Positions 1 through 7,392 are shown, numbered from the stretch's first letter. The stretch is DNA of 12,922 nt from an uncultured Bacteroidales bacterium (GCA_937906975.1 CALCUN010000188.1:1-12922), one strand, 5' to 3'. Numbers and translations: made by a program. The notes: generated by a model not told the origin, from the sequence alone.

Positions 1-150
1 TTTGTTTTTTTCTGCTTGTTTTCATCGTTGTTTCTTTTTGTTTTTTCTAACGTTAAAATTGCGTTGCTATAGCGTTTGCAAAAATATAATAAAAATTTTT
101 AACTTTTTTTCCGTTCTTTATGTTTGTTTTTCCTCTTTTTATGTTTTTTA

Positions 151-180
151 TTGCATTCTTATATTTTTGTTTTATATTTG
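151..180 (+). promoter_or_regulatory. Bacteroidota-type promoter of the AraC-family gene
   Basis: TTG at 151-153 is followed after exactly 19 bases by TATATTTG at 173-180, a perfect match to the Bacteroidota pattern (-33 TTG, -7 TAnnTTTG). The expected transcript start is near 187, giving a leader of about 26 bases to the ATG at 213. This promoter lies inside a longer open frame beginning at 120, which argues that the ATG at 120 is not used. No gene is seen in the T-rich bases 1-150. Confidence 0.75.
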
Positions 181-212
181 CCGAAAATTTTGAGCAAAAC
201 AAGAAAAAAACA

Positions 213-1085
213 ATGAAAAACAATACTCCTTTTATTGATTGGAAAAAGATTTTTGATAAAGAAGAAGAGAAAAGTAAAATAGGGTACAATTATTTGCTTT
301 CTGAGGATATTGAGATATTGACAAATAATTTTAAAGCATACAGAACTGATTATAGTATTGATATCTTAATCGAGAGTGGAGAAATAGTCTTTTTATTGAA
401 TGGTGTAAAAAGAATTGTAAATAGTTTGTCTTTTGTGATTGTTCAAGCAGGCGATGAGTTGTGTTTTATATCTTTTAGCGATGATGTTAAGTTGTATTTT
501 AACATCATTTCACCAGAAATAAGGTATAGTTTATTAGAAAAATTTGAAGAAAACAATATTTTTCAGCAAATTAACATATTAAATTCTGTATTTTCTTTGG
601 AAGAAAGTAATTTTGATATATTTCAAAACAACATAAGTGAGATTAAATCTCTTTTATCTAACAAGGACAATACCAATAAGTTGCAACAATTGACTCATTT
701 GTTGATTTGTCATCATTATAAATTAGTCCACAAGCATCATCCTTCTCTTTGCAACAATGACTCTGTTCTTTTTAATTCTTTTTTATCTTTATTGTCAGAG
801 AATTTTATGGAAGAAAGGAACTCTTCTTTTTATGCTAAAAAATTGTGTAAGTCTAAGGTGCAATTTGATTTTATTATAAAACGTGATACAGGGAAAACGC
901 CTACTATGTGGATTGAAGAAAAATTGGCAAACGAAATTAAAAAGGATTTAAACGATACTTCTGTTTATATTTCGCAAATTAGCGAAAAATATAAGTTTAC
1001 TTCTGTTTCAAGTTTCTCTAAATTCTTTTCTCGTGTTACAGGAATAACTCCAAGCAATTACAGAAAAGAAAACAGTAATAGGTGA
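213..1085 (+). CDS. AraC-family transcriptional regulator
   Basis: A 290-residue DNA-binding regulator. The last ~85 residues form an AraC/XylS double helix-turn-helix domain: the first helical unit covers FYAKKLCKSKVQFDFIIKRDTG from about residue 206, the second is around ISEKYKFTSVSSFSKFF, and the domain ends with the family signature TGITPSNYRK. The N-terminal ~190 residues carry no motif I recognise; in this family that part normally senses a ligand or mediates dimerisation. An open frame extends back to an ATG at 120, but its first 31 residues are hydrophobic and overlap a consensus promoter, so ATG 213, preceded by an A-rich stretch, is preferred. The gene converges on aroA with only 4 bases between the stop codons, so transcripts must overlap unless they end inside the coding regions. 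The target regulon cannot be read from the sequence. Confidence 0.9.
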   Translation: MKNNTPFIDWKKIFDKEEEKSKIGYNYLLSEDIEILTNNFKAYRTDYSIDILIESGEIVFLLNGVKRIVNSLSFVIVQAGDELCFISFSDDVKLYFNIISPEIRYSLLEKFEENNIFQQINILNSVFSLEESNFDIFQNNISEIKSLLSNKDNTNKLQQLTHLLICHHYKLVHKHHPSLCNNDSVLFNSFLSLLSENFMEERNSSFYAKKLCKSKVQFDFIIKRDTGKTPTMWIEEKLANEIKKDLNDTSVYISQISEKYKFTSVSSFSKFFSRVTGITPSNYRKENSNR

Positions 1086-1089
1086 TTTT

Positions 1090-2283
1090 TTAAATTATTT
1101 TCCTTAATTCTTGCCAAAAATTAGGGAAGGACTTGCTTACGCACTGTGGATTTTCTATGTTTATTCCTTCGTATTTGAAGGCAAGTAAAGAAAATGCCAT
1201 TGCGATTCTATGGTCTTGATAGGTTTTTATTTGTTTTGATGGGTTATTAAAATGCCTTTGTGTTTTGTCTAAGGTTAAAACATTGTTGTTTTCAATGAAT
1301 TTTATTCCGAATTGTTGTAGTTGCTCTATTGCTTTGTCTAATCTTTGCGATTCTTTTAGGTTAAGGGTTTGCAATCCTTTGTATGAGAGTTGAGAAGAGG
1401 TGCAAACATCGGCTATTAGCACGGGAAGAAACAAATCGGGCGTGCTTGTGAAGTCTATTTGTTGTGGTTGTTTTTCTAAGTCAGGGGAGTATTCTATTAT
1501 TGCTCCTTCTTTTGTGTAAGAGGTAAGGACTGAGAAACTTTTGCGAAAGATTTTCTCTATTGCTTTGTCGCCTTGCAGGGAGTTTTCTTTTAGTTGGGGT
1601 ATGAAGATTTTGTGTGTTTTCTCTATTGCTACTAAGGCGTAAAAGAAAGAGGCTGACGACCAATCGGCTTCAAAGGTTTCTTCTTCTATTTTGTATTCGC
1701 CTTGTTTGATATTTATGATATTTCCTTGTCGTTCTATATCTATGCCATAGGTTTTCATCATAGAAAGTGTCATTTCTATGTATGAAAGTGAGGTTTGATT
1801 CTCTGGATATTCTATTTTTAAGCCTCCTTTGCAGTAAGGTGCTATCATTGCTATTGCACTTACGATTTGACTGCTTTGTGCGGAGGATAGTTTTATTGTT
1901 TTATTGCCTTGTAGTTTTTTCCCTTTGATTGTAAGGGGAAATATCTTTGTTTCTGAGTTTATTTCTATGTCTGCTCCTAATTGTTTTAATGCTTCAAGCA
2001 AGGGAAGTATGGGACGGTGATTCATTCTCTGGTCGGCTTCTATTTTCCATTCGCCTTCGATTATGGAAAGTAAGGCTATGAGAAATCGTGTTGTAGTCCC
2101 TGCGTTGTGGGTGTGGAAAGGGGTGGTGGTTTCTTTTTTAAGGTTTTGCAATATGTTTTGTAGCAGGGTGGTGTCCTCTGATTGTGAAAGGTGGTTTAAG
2201 GCTATTTTGTTTTGGGATAAATGGTGCATTATCAAAAGCCTATTGCTAATGCTTTTGGAATAAGGAAGGGTGATTGTTATCAT
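1090..2283 (-). CDS. aroA: 3-phosphoshikimate 1-carboxyvinyltransferase (EPSP synthase)
   Basis: Cytoplasmic shikimate-pathway enzyme that transfers the enolpyruvyl group of PEP to shikimate-3-phosphate; the product leads to chorismate and the aromatic amino acids. The 397-residue protein keeps the family landmarks: SKSISNR at 9-15 (K10, S11, R15 bind substrate), NAGTTTRF at 60-67, DQRMNHRPI at 84-92, SSAQSSQ at 133-139, the catalytic Asp in TPDLFLP (D283), KESQRLD at 310-316 (E311, R314), DHRIAMAF at 357-364 and K384 in the KSFPNF segment. It is slightly short compared with the usual ~430 residues, like other Bacteroidota AroA proteins. Its ATG shares one base with the TAA of the upstream sigma-54-type activator (TAATG), so the two are probably translated from one mRNA. 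No neighbouring gene belongs to the aromatic pathway. Confidence 0.95.
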   Translation of the reverse strand: MITITLPYSKSISNRLLIMHHLSQNKIALNHLSQSEDTTLLQNILQNLKKETTTPFHTHNAGTTTRFLIALLSIIEGEWKIEADQRMNHRPILPLLEALKQLGADIEINSETKIFPLTIKGKKLQGNKTIKLSSAQSSQIVSAIAMIAPYCKGGLKIEYPENQTSLSYIEMTLSMMKTYGIDIERQGNIINIKQGEYKIEEETFEADWSSASFFYALVAIEKTHKIFIPQLKENSLQGDKAIEKIFRKSFSVLTSYTKEGAIIEYSPDLEKQPQQIDFTSTPDLFLPVLIADVCTSSQLSYKGLQTLNLKESQRLDKAIEQLQQFGIKFIENNNVLTLDKTQRHFNNPSKQIKTYQDHRIAMAFSLLAFKYEGINIENPQCVSKSFPNFWQELRKII

Positions 2284-3476
2284 TAGTTTTTTGTGTTTAG
2301 GTCGTATTCTATGAGCTTGCGATAGAGGGTGCGTTCGGAAAAGCCTAATTCTTTGGCTGCTAAGTTGCGTTTGCCGTTATTTCTTTCCAATGCCTCTATT
2401 ATGGCTGTGCGTTCTATGTCTTTTATGTTTTGTGGTGAGGTGTGAGGTGTGGTTTCTTTTTTTTCTTCTTCCATTGTTATAAATTCTTCTTCCTCTGTTG
2501 AGGGTAGAAGTAGGGAGTTTTGTCTTAGATTTGTGGTTTCAAATAGTTGTCTTACGATGTTTTTTAGTTGTTCTACTTCGTTTCTTAGTTGCAATACGTC
2601 TTTGTGGTTTTGCAATACCATTCTTATTATATCGTCTCTGTTTTCGTAGGTTTCTTCTCTTTGTTCGGTGAGCATGGGTAGCTTTTCTAAGATTGGTATG
2701 TAGTTTTGTAGTGTGGCAAGGTCAATGTTGCGATTCATTTCTAATATGGATATTCTTTCGGCTATGTTTTTTAGTTCTCTTACATTGCCTTTCCATCGAT
2801 AGTTTTTTAGGTATTCTGTTGCTTCTTGTGATAGTGAAATGCGAGGTACTTGATATTTTTCTGCGTGTTCGGCACAAAAATAGCGAAATAGTAGTGGTAT
2901 GTCGTCTCTTCTTTCTCTTAGCGAGGGTACGTTTATGATTACTTGGTTTAGTCTGTAATATAGGTCTTCTCTAAATTTGCCTTTTTCTACTGCTTTATAG
3001 AGATTGACATTTGTTGCTGCTATTACTCTTACATCTACCTTTATTGCCTTGGAAGAGCCTACGGGTATGATTTCTCCATTCTCTAAGATTCTTAGCAATT
3101 TTGATTGGGTTGTGATTGGGAGTTCGCCTATTTCATCTAAAAATATTGTTCCCTTGTCGGCTTCTGCGAAATAGCCTTTTCGGTCTTTGTCTGCTCCTGT
3201 GAAAGAGCCTTTTATGTGTCCGAATAGTTCGCTTTCTATTGTTCCTTCTGGTATTGCAGCACAGTTTACTGCTATGTATTTGTTTTGTTTTCGTTTGCTG
3301 TTTTGGTGAATAACTCTTGAAAATACATCTTTCCCTACGCCACTTTCTCCTGTTATTACTATTGTAGAATCTGTTGGTGCAACTCTTACGGCAATGCTTA
3401 TCGCCTCGTCTAATTTGGTGTCTTTACCAAATATTCTGAAATTCTTTTTTACCTCAGATATATCAATATTTTGCAT
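2283..3476 (-). CDS. Sigma-54-dependent transcriptional activator (AAA+ and Fis-type HTH, no receiver domain)
   Basis: A 397-residue enhancer-binding protein that would hydrolyse ATP to remodel sigma-54 RNA polymerase. Walker A is GESGVGKD (43-50). The sigma-54 contact loop reads GSFTGA (90-95), a conservative variant of GAFTGA. Walker B is IFLDEIGE (111-118), and the arginine-finger region FREDLYYRL spans 168-176. After the AAA+ domain comes a charged linker with a probable coiled coil (QLRNEVEQLKNIVRQL), then a C-terminal Fis-type helix-turn-helix (NLAAKELGFSERTLYRKL). There is no N-terminal receiver, GAF or PAS domain, only about 15 residues before the AAA+ core, so activity is probably set by expression level or a partner protein. 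It has its own promoter with a palindrome in the spacer and overlaps aroA by one base. Confidence 0.93.
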   Translation of the reverse strand: MQNIDISEVKKNFRIFGKDTKLDEAISIAVRVAPTDSTIVITGESGVGKDVFSRVIHQNSKRKQNKYIAVNCAAIPEGTIESELFGHIKGSFTGADKDRKGYFAEADKGTIFLDEIGELPITTQSKLLRILENGEIIPVGSSKAIKVDVRVIAATNVNLYKAVEKGKFREDLYYRLNQVIINVPSLRERRDDIPLLFRYFCAEHAEKYQVPRISLSQEATEYLKNYRWKGNVRELKNIAERISILEMNRNIDLATLQNYIPILEKLPMLTEQREETYENRDDIIRMVLQNHKDVLQLRNEVEQLKNIVRQLFETTNLRQNSLLLPSTEEEEFITMEEEKKETTPHTSPQNIKDIERTAIIEALERNNGKRNLAAKELGFSERTLYRKLIEYDLNTKN

Positions 3477-3496
3477 AATAACTGATTTTGAATTTG

Positions 3497-3526
3497 CAAA
3501 GATAATAATTTATGACAATTTGTCAG
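3497..3526 (-). promoter_or_regulatory. Promoter of the sigma-54-type activator gene with palindromic operator candidate
   Basis: On the minus strand TATCTTTG (3504-3497) matches the -7 consensus TAnnTTTG. The -33 position, 19 bases upstream, reads CTG (3526-3524), one change from TTG. Between them lies the perfect inverted repeat TGACAA-A-TTGTCA (minus strand; + strand 3513-3525). The predicted transcript start is near 3490, 14 bases before the ATG. A repressor bound at the palindrome would block polymerase; that role is inferred. Confidence 0.6.
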
Positions 3527-3531
3527 TAATA

Positions 3532-4599
3532 TTAAAATAAATACCTGAACGGAAGAAGGATTACTTCGCTTATGCGTTGGAAAAGCGAGCGATTTTTCCA
3601 TTCTTGGTAGTTAAATGATGTGCAATGTTTCATTGTGGAATCAAAGTGTTCTCTTAATTGTGGTATTATGGCTTTTTCTTTGCCTATTAGGGCTAATTCG
3701 TATTGGTATCGAAAGCTCCTGTAATCGAAATTGGCAGAGCTGATTGAGAATATCGCATTGTCTATCATCACTGCTTTGGAATGTAGGTTGCTTTGTGTGT
3801 AAAAATAGATTTTTACACCTGCCTCGTGTAGTATTCCTAAGAAGTGTCGCCTGATTATATCAACAAATCTTACGTCTGAATGCTTCGGCATCACTACAAT
3901 GGTGTTTACACCTCTTTGTGCTGCTTCTGTGAGTTTTTTTCTAAGATTATGCCCCGGTAGAAAATAGGGCGATTCTATTATTATTTCGCTTTTTGCTTGC
4001 GAGAGCATTCTTTCGTATTTGGTTTTTATCTTTTGGCGATAGATGTTTGGAAAATCTTGTATGAATACCCATTCGCCTGAGTGTAGGTGTCGCTTCGAGC
4101 CTATGTTTTTAAAGGAATATCTTTCAAATGAGCGGAAACTGTCTTTGAATGAGCGTCTGAAAATTGTTAATAGGTCGTCATTTTTTATTCTTATGTTGCA
4201 TTCTCGCCAGTTTAAGCAGTATGCGGAAATGTTTGAGGAGCCTATGTAGGCTATTTCTGAGTCTATGATTATTAATTTTCGGTGATTGCGACAGTGATTC
4301 TTTGCTAAAAATGCTTTCCCGAATTTCATTTTTCTGTAAATCCTTACCTCCGCTCCTGCTTTTATTAGTGGCTCAAAAAATGTTTCGTCTCTGCCTGTCC
4401 CCCATGCGTCCACAAGTAATTTAACTTCTATGCCTTCTTGCAATTTGTCGTAAAGAAGTGAACGAAACTTTTCTCCCATGGCGTCTTTGTTGAATCGAAA
4501 TACTTCAATCCAAACACTCTGCTTTGATTTGTGTATGTCATCAAGCATTGACTCGTATAGGAGTAGGTTATCGTCAAAAATCTTAAATTCTTCTTGCAT
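3532..4599 (-). CDS. Cardiolipin synthase / phospholipase D-like protein (two HKD motifs)
   Basis: A 355-residue phosphatidyltransferase of the phospholipase D superfamily, probably condensing phospholipids into cardiolipin at the inner membrane. Both catalytic HKD motifs are intact: HRKLIIID (H106, K108, D113), followed by GSSN, and HSKAVMID (H273, K275, D280), followed by SSANFD and RS. There is no N-terminal transmembrane pair, so it resembles the soluble-start ClsB type rather than ClsA. The final residues ISEVILLPFRYLF are hydrophobic and basic and could associate with the membrane. It lies upstream of the sigma-54-type activator with a 55-base gap holding that gene's promoter. I cannot exclude another PLD-family phosphodiesterase role from sequence alone. 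Confidence 0.87.
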   Translation of the reverse strand: MQEEFKIFDDNLLLYESMLDDIHKSKQSVWIEVFRFNKDAMGEKFRSLLYDKLQEGIEVKLLVDAWGTGRDETFFEPLIKAGAEVRIYRKMKFGKAFLAKNHCRNHRKLIIIDSEIAYIGSSNISAYCLNWRECNIRIKNDDLLTIFRRSFKDSFRSFERYSFKNIGSKRHLHSGEWVFIQDFPNIYRQKIKTKYERMLSQAKSEIIIESPYFLPGHNLRKKLTEAAQRGVNTIVVMPKHSDVRFVDIIRRHFLGILHEAGVKIYFYTQSNLHSKAVMIDNAIFSISSANFDYRSFRYQYELALIGKEKAIIPQLREHFDSTMKHCTSFNYQEWKNRSLFQRISEVILLPFRYLF

Positions 4600-4803
4600 T
4601 TACTTGTGATTTATCTTTGTATAACGCAAATAAAACAAAAAAAAGTATAAAGAAATCTTTTATAGGTCTATTTTTTTGTTTGCTCTGCAAAATTAAAATA
4701 ATATTTTTAATTTTTTTCTTGTTTTTAATTGTTTGATTTTCAAACTACAATAATTAAAATGCTTAATTTATTTACAAAAATATTAAAAAAAAGTTCAAAA
4801 AAA

Positions 4804-4834
4804 TTTGTGCATTTAAAAAAAAGACGTAATTTTG
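4804..4834 (+). promoter_or_regulatory. Promoter of the tRNA cluster
   Basis: TTTG at 4804-4807, a 19-base spacer, then TAATTTTG at 4827-4834: both boxes and the spacing match the Bacteroidota consensus. The expected start is near 4841, about 35 bases before tRNA-Ser. The open frame running through this stretch (4729-4914) is not considered a gene. The rest of 4600-4803 is AT-rich and holds only a short inverted repeat (GTTTGA-TTT-TCAAAC, 4731-4745). Confidence 0.75.
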
Positions 4835-4875
4835 CAATCCCAATTCACAAGAAACGTAGTTTTCTTGATAGAATT

Positions 4876-4965
<90 letters not shown>

Positions 4966-4993
4966 AGAAGATTCTAAATTGGGAAAAGGAAAA

Positions 4994-5068
4994 CGGGGTA
5001 TAGCGTAGTCCGGTTATCGCGCCACATTTGGGATGTGGAGGTCGCAGGTTCGAATCCTGCTACCCCGA
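4994..5068 (+). tRNA. tRNA-Pro (anticodon UGG)
   Basis: 75 bases. Acceptor CGGGGTA (4994-5000) pairs with TACCCCG (5061-5067), discriminator A, and the C1:G72 pair is typical of proline tRNAs. The anticodon stem CCACA/TGTGG encloses TTTGGGA with anticodon TGG at 5029-5031. T arm GCAGG-TTCGAAT-CCTGC. It follows tRNA-Ser by 29 bases and probably shares its transcript. CCA is not encoded. Confidence 0.97.
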
Positions 5069-5070
5069 CA

Positions 5071-5099
5071 AAGGAACCAAGAGAATGGTTCTTTTTTTT
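5071..5099 (+). terminator. Terminator-like hairpin between tRNA-Pro and tRNA-Arg
   Basis: Core arms GAACCA (5074-5079) and TGGTTC (5086-5091), extended by a G-T and two A-T pairs to a 9-bp stem with a 6-base loop, followed by an unbroken T run at 5092-5099. It has the form of an intrinsic terminator but lies inside the tRNA cluster, 7 bases before tRNA-Arg. I see no promoter between it and tRNA-Arg. It may be a leaky terminator or a processing structure. Confidence 0.6.
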
Positions 5100-5106
5100 A
5101 AGGGTT

Positions 5107-5180
5107 GGTCTAGTAGCTCAGCTGGATAGAGCAACTGCCTTCTAAGCAGTAGGTCTCAGGTTCGAATCCTGACTAGATCA
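5107..5180 (+). tRNA. tRNA-Arg (anticodon UCU)
   Basis: 74 bases. Acceptor GGTCTAG (5107-5113) pairs with CTAGATC (5173-5179) including one G-U pair, discriminator A at 5180. The anticodon stem ACTGC/GCAGT encloses CTTCTAA with anticodon TCT at 5141-5143, reading AGA/AGG. T arm TCAGG-TTCGAAT-CCTGA. It sits just after a terminator-like hairpin and before the bidirectional terminator that ends the cluster. CCA is not encoded. Confidence 0.97.
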
Positions 5181-5181
5181 C

Positions 5182-5218
5182 AAAAAAAGAGAGAAATTAA
5201 ATTTTCTCTCTTTTTTTT
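5182..5218. terminator. Bidirectional intrinsic terminator between tRNA cluster and RNase G gene
   Basis: GAGAGAAA (5189-5196) pairs with TTTCTCTC (5203-5210) around a 6-base loop, and the flanking A run (5182-5188) pairs with the T run (5211-5217). It gives a T tract on either strand, so it can end the rightward tRNA transcript and the leftward RNase G transcript, whose stop codon begins 8 bases away. Confidence 0.75.
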
Positions 5219-5225
5219 ATGTTTC

Positions 5226-6779
5226 CTACAATTTCACTTCTTCATTCTCTGCATTCAAAAAGGAATATTCCATAATTCCATAGTCAGATGAAGAAACAAC
5301 TTTTATTTTGATTCTATACTTTTTCTGCCACTTACGGCGAATAGATTTAAATAAGCCTGAAATTATGTATGATCGCACAAAAGGATGAACTATTATGGTA
5401 AGAGATTTCTCGTTTTGTTCTTGCGATAAATATTTCACGTCATTTTCTATTTCATCTACTACTACCATTGATGATTTTATCTTTCCGCTGCCATTGCACA
5501 AAGGACAGACTTCTGATAAATCAACATCAACCGCAGGTCTCACCCTTTGACGGGTGATTTGCATAAGACAAAACTTACTTAAAGGTAAGACTGTATGTTT
5601 TGCCTTGTCTTTGCGAAGTTCTTCGTTCATTTTATCAAGAAGAATCTTTCTGTTTGAGGCTAAATTCAAATCTATAAAGTCTATAACTATGATTCCTCCC
5701 AAATCTCTCAATCGCATTTGACGTGCAATCTCAACTGCCGCTTCACAATTGACCATAAGGGCGTTTTCTTCTTGATCTTGACCAGATTTTATTCTGTGTC
5801 CGCTATTCACATCTATTACGTGCATCGCCTCAGTCTGCTCAATAACCAAATAAATCCCACTTCTTATGGTTACAACTTTACCAAAAGAACTGCGAATTTG
5901 GTTTGCTACACTGAATTGTTCAAATATTGGCGTTTGCAGTTTGTAGAGATGTAAAATATCTTCCATCTTTGGGAAAATATTTGAAATATAAGTCTTCAAT
6001 TCTTCGTACATATCTACATCATTAACATAGATATTGGTAAATTCTTCTGTAAGCATATCTCTTATCAGCACTGAAGACTTATCCATTTCCGAAATCATTT
6101 TGCAAGGTGGTAATGATTTTGGAAGTTTTTTAATCAATTCGTCCCATTTTGACATTAAATCTCTCAAATCGTTATCCAAATCTGCAACAGATTGCCCTTC
6201 TGCTACTGTTCGGATAATAATTCCAAATCCTTGTGGACGAATGCTGTGAATCAATTTCTTTAATCGATTCCTTTCTTCTGCATTTTTTATTTTTTGAGAA
6301 ATAGAAACCTTATTTGAAAAGGGTACTAAAACCAAGAATCTTCCTGCAAAAGATATTTCTGCACTAAGACGAGGTCCCTTTGTTGAAATAGGCTCTTTGC
6401 TTATTTGCACCAAAATCAACTGACCTTGCTTTAAGTGATCGGCAATCAAGCCATTTTTTTCCAAATGAGGTTCTTTAAGAGATTCTAAGTTTACATTTTC
6501 CAACGAATTGTTGATTCCCATTCTGGTAAATCGCTTCATCGAGGAATAATACAAACCTAAATCAAGATAATGTAGGAAACCATCTTTCTCATAACCGACA
6601 TCAACAAATGCAGCGTTTAGTCCTGGGAAGATTCTTTTAACTTGCCCAAGATAAATATCGCCGACAATATGTTGCGATTCTGATTTTGAACGATGCAACT
6701 CAACTAACTTCTTGTCTTCTAAAAGAGCAATATCAACACCGTTAGCAGAGGAGGCATCAATAATCAAATCCTTATCCAC
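5226..6779 (-). CDS. rng: Ribonuclease G / E family endoribonuclease
   Basis: A 517-residue endonuclease that cleaves single-stranded RNA during rRNA and mRNA maturation. An S1 RNA-binding domain spans about residues 35-140 (VGDIYLGQVKRIFPGLNAAFVDVG). The metal-binding catalytic aspartates of the DNase I-like fold are D323 in HVIDVNSG and D367 in IIVIDFIDL. The Zn-link cysteines are in CPLCNGSG (425-432), which joins subunits in RNase E/G. The length fits RNase G; there is no long RNase E-type degradosome scaffold at the C-terminus. The start is GTG: no ATG lies upstream in frame before the stop at 6792-6794. A strong hairpin with T tract lies 27 bases upstream of the start, so transcription may depend on read-through from the HU operon or on a promoter I could not identify. 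Confidence 0.93.
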   Translation of the reverse strand: MDKDLIIDASSANGVDIALLEDKKLVELHRSKSESQHIVGDIYLGQVKRIFPGLNAAFVDVGYEKDGFLHYLDLGLYYSSMKRFTRMGINNSLENVNLESLKEPHLEKNGLIADHLKQGQLILVQISKEPISTKGPRLSAEISFAGRFLVLVPFSNKVSISQKIKNAEERNRLKKLIHSIRPQGFGIIIRTVAEGQSVADLDNDLRDLMSKWDELIKKLPKSLPPCKMISEMDKSSVLIRDMLTEEFTNIYVNDVDMYEELKTYISNIFPKMEDILHLYKLQTPIFEQFSVANQIRSSFGKVVTIRSGIYLVIEQTEAMHVIDVNSGHRIKSGQDQEENALMVNCEAAVEIARQMRLRDLGGIIVIDFIDLNLASNRKILLDKMNEELRKDKAKHTVLPLSKFCLMQITRQRVRPAVDVDLSEVCPLCNGSGKIKSSMVVVDEIENDVKYLSQEQNEKSLTIIVHPFVRSYIISGLFKSIRRKWQKKYRIKIKVVSSSDYGIMEYSFLNAENEEVKL

Positions 6780-6806
6780 TCGAATACAATTTTAAGATGA
6801 TTAAAC

Positions 6807-6854
6807 AAAAAAAATATTGCGAAACATAAGAATATGTCTAAATGTTTCGCAATA
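6807..6854 (-). terminator. Strong hairpin plus T tract ahead of RNase G
   Basis: Perfect 13-bp arms (+ strand 6815-6827 and 6842-6854; core ATTGCGAAACAT / ATGTTTCGCAAT) surround a 14-base loop and are followed on the minus strand by eight T residues (6814-6807). It reads as an intrinsic terminator for the HU and 29-residue-protein transcript. Because it lies in the leader of the RNase G gene, it could also act as an attenuator or as an RNase G cleavage site for feedback; that is inference. Confidence 0.75.
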
Positions 6855-6886
6855 ACCTTACATAGACACTAAGTCCAAAAGAAAAA

Positions 6887-6976
6887 TTATTTCTTTTTAT
6901 GTCTATTCTTTCTTAAACGTTTTTTACGTTTGTGAGTAGCCATTTTATGACCTTTTCTCTTTTTTCCGCTTGGCAT
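6887..6976 (-). CDS. 29-residue basic AURKAIP1/COX24-domain protein
   Basis: A tiny, very basic protein starting MPSGKKRKGHKMATHKRKK and ending RLRKNRHKKK; about 60 percent of residues are Lys, Arg or His. By recall it matches the Bacteroidota AURKAIP1/COX24-domain family, whose mitochondrial relative mS38 is a small-subunit ribosomal protein, so a ribosome- or RNA-associated role is likely but inferred. The key pattern is KMATHKRKKRLRKNRHKKK. It lies 22 bases after the HU stop codon and before RNase G, the usual place of this gene in Bacteroidota. It is easily missed because of its size. No signal peptide or membrane segment. Confidence 0.85.
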   Translation of the reverse strand: MPSGKKRKGHKMATHKRKKRLRKNRHKKK

Positions 6977-6998
6977 AACTTCAAATATTATTTAATGC

Positions 6999-7298
6999 TT
7001 ATTTTACTTGTTTTACATTTTTCTTAACTGATTCCATAAATACCTTTGCAGGTTTGAAAGATGGAATGTAGTGTGCAGGTATTATTATTGTAGTGTTTTT
7101 AGAAATATTTCTACCTGTCTTTTCAGCTCTTTTCTTAACTATGAAGCTTCCAAATCCTCTTAAATACACATTTTCAGCATTTTCTCTTGTCAAAGCTTCT
7201 TTTAAAACTGTCATAAAAGCTTCTACTGACTCTTGAACTACCATCTTTTCTATGCCTGTTCTGTGTGCAATTTCTGCAACGATTTCTGCTTTTGTCAT
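6999..7298 (-). CDS. HU/IHF family DNA-binding protein
   Basis: A 99-residue nucleoid protein that binds and bends DNA as a dimer. The start MTKAEIVAEIAHRTG and the core LRGFGSFIVKKRAEKTGRN are typical of HU. The DNA-contacting arm runs over residues 60-85 and ends PAHYIPSFKPAKVF. The arm tip reads RNIS where classic HU and IHF have RNP, so the DNA-intercalating proline is replaced by Ile65; as far as I recall this is usual for the HU encoded next to RNase G in Bacteroidota, not a mutation special to this strain. It is the first gene of an operon with the 29-residue protein and has its own promoter about 62 bases upstream. Confidence 0.95.
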   Translation of the reverse strand: MTKAEIVAEIAHRTGIEKMVVQESVEAFMTVLKEALTRENAENVYLRGFGSFIVKKRAEKTGRNISKNTTIIIPAHYIPSFKPAKVFMESVKKNVKQVK

Positions 7299-7359
7299 TT
7301 CTCTTTTACGTTATTTAGTTACTTTAATTATCTATAAAAAAAATTTCAAATAGGGTTTG

Positions 7360-7389
7360 CAAAGATACAAAAAAAGTTTGAATAACAAA
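7360..7389 (-). promoter_or_regulatory. Promoter of the HU operon
   Basis: On the minus strand TTTG (7389-7386), an 18-base spacer, then TATCTTTG (7367-7360), a perfect -7 box. The predicted start is near 7353 with a ~55-base AT-rich leader. The -33 box lies within 10 bases of the end of the upstream mannosyltransferase-like gene, so the HU operon is probably transcribed independently. Confidence 0.7.
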
Positions 7390-7392
7390 ATA

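Noticed and set aside
79..86. Minus-strand TATTTTTG that could be a leftward -7 box for a gene left of the window
   Set aside because: There is no -33 match at the right spacing, and the region is so AT-rich that such a match is expected by chance.
2..289. Two open frames, rightward 2-193 and leftward 53-289, at the left edge
   Set aside because: Both are Phe/Leu/Ile-rich translations of T- or A-rich DNA, have no family resemblance, and overlap the promoter and start of the AraC-family gene.
4612..4619. + strand TATCTTTG between the cardiolipin synthase-like gene and the tRNAs
   Set aside because: The nearest upstream TTG is only 15 bases away, and no gene starts before the better tRNA promoter at 4804-4834.
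4688..4695. Minus-strand TAATTTTG as promoter for the cardiolipin synthase-like gene
   Set aside because: The box matches, but there is no -33 element and the leader would be about 80 bases; too weak to list as a feature.
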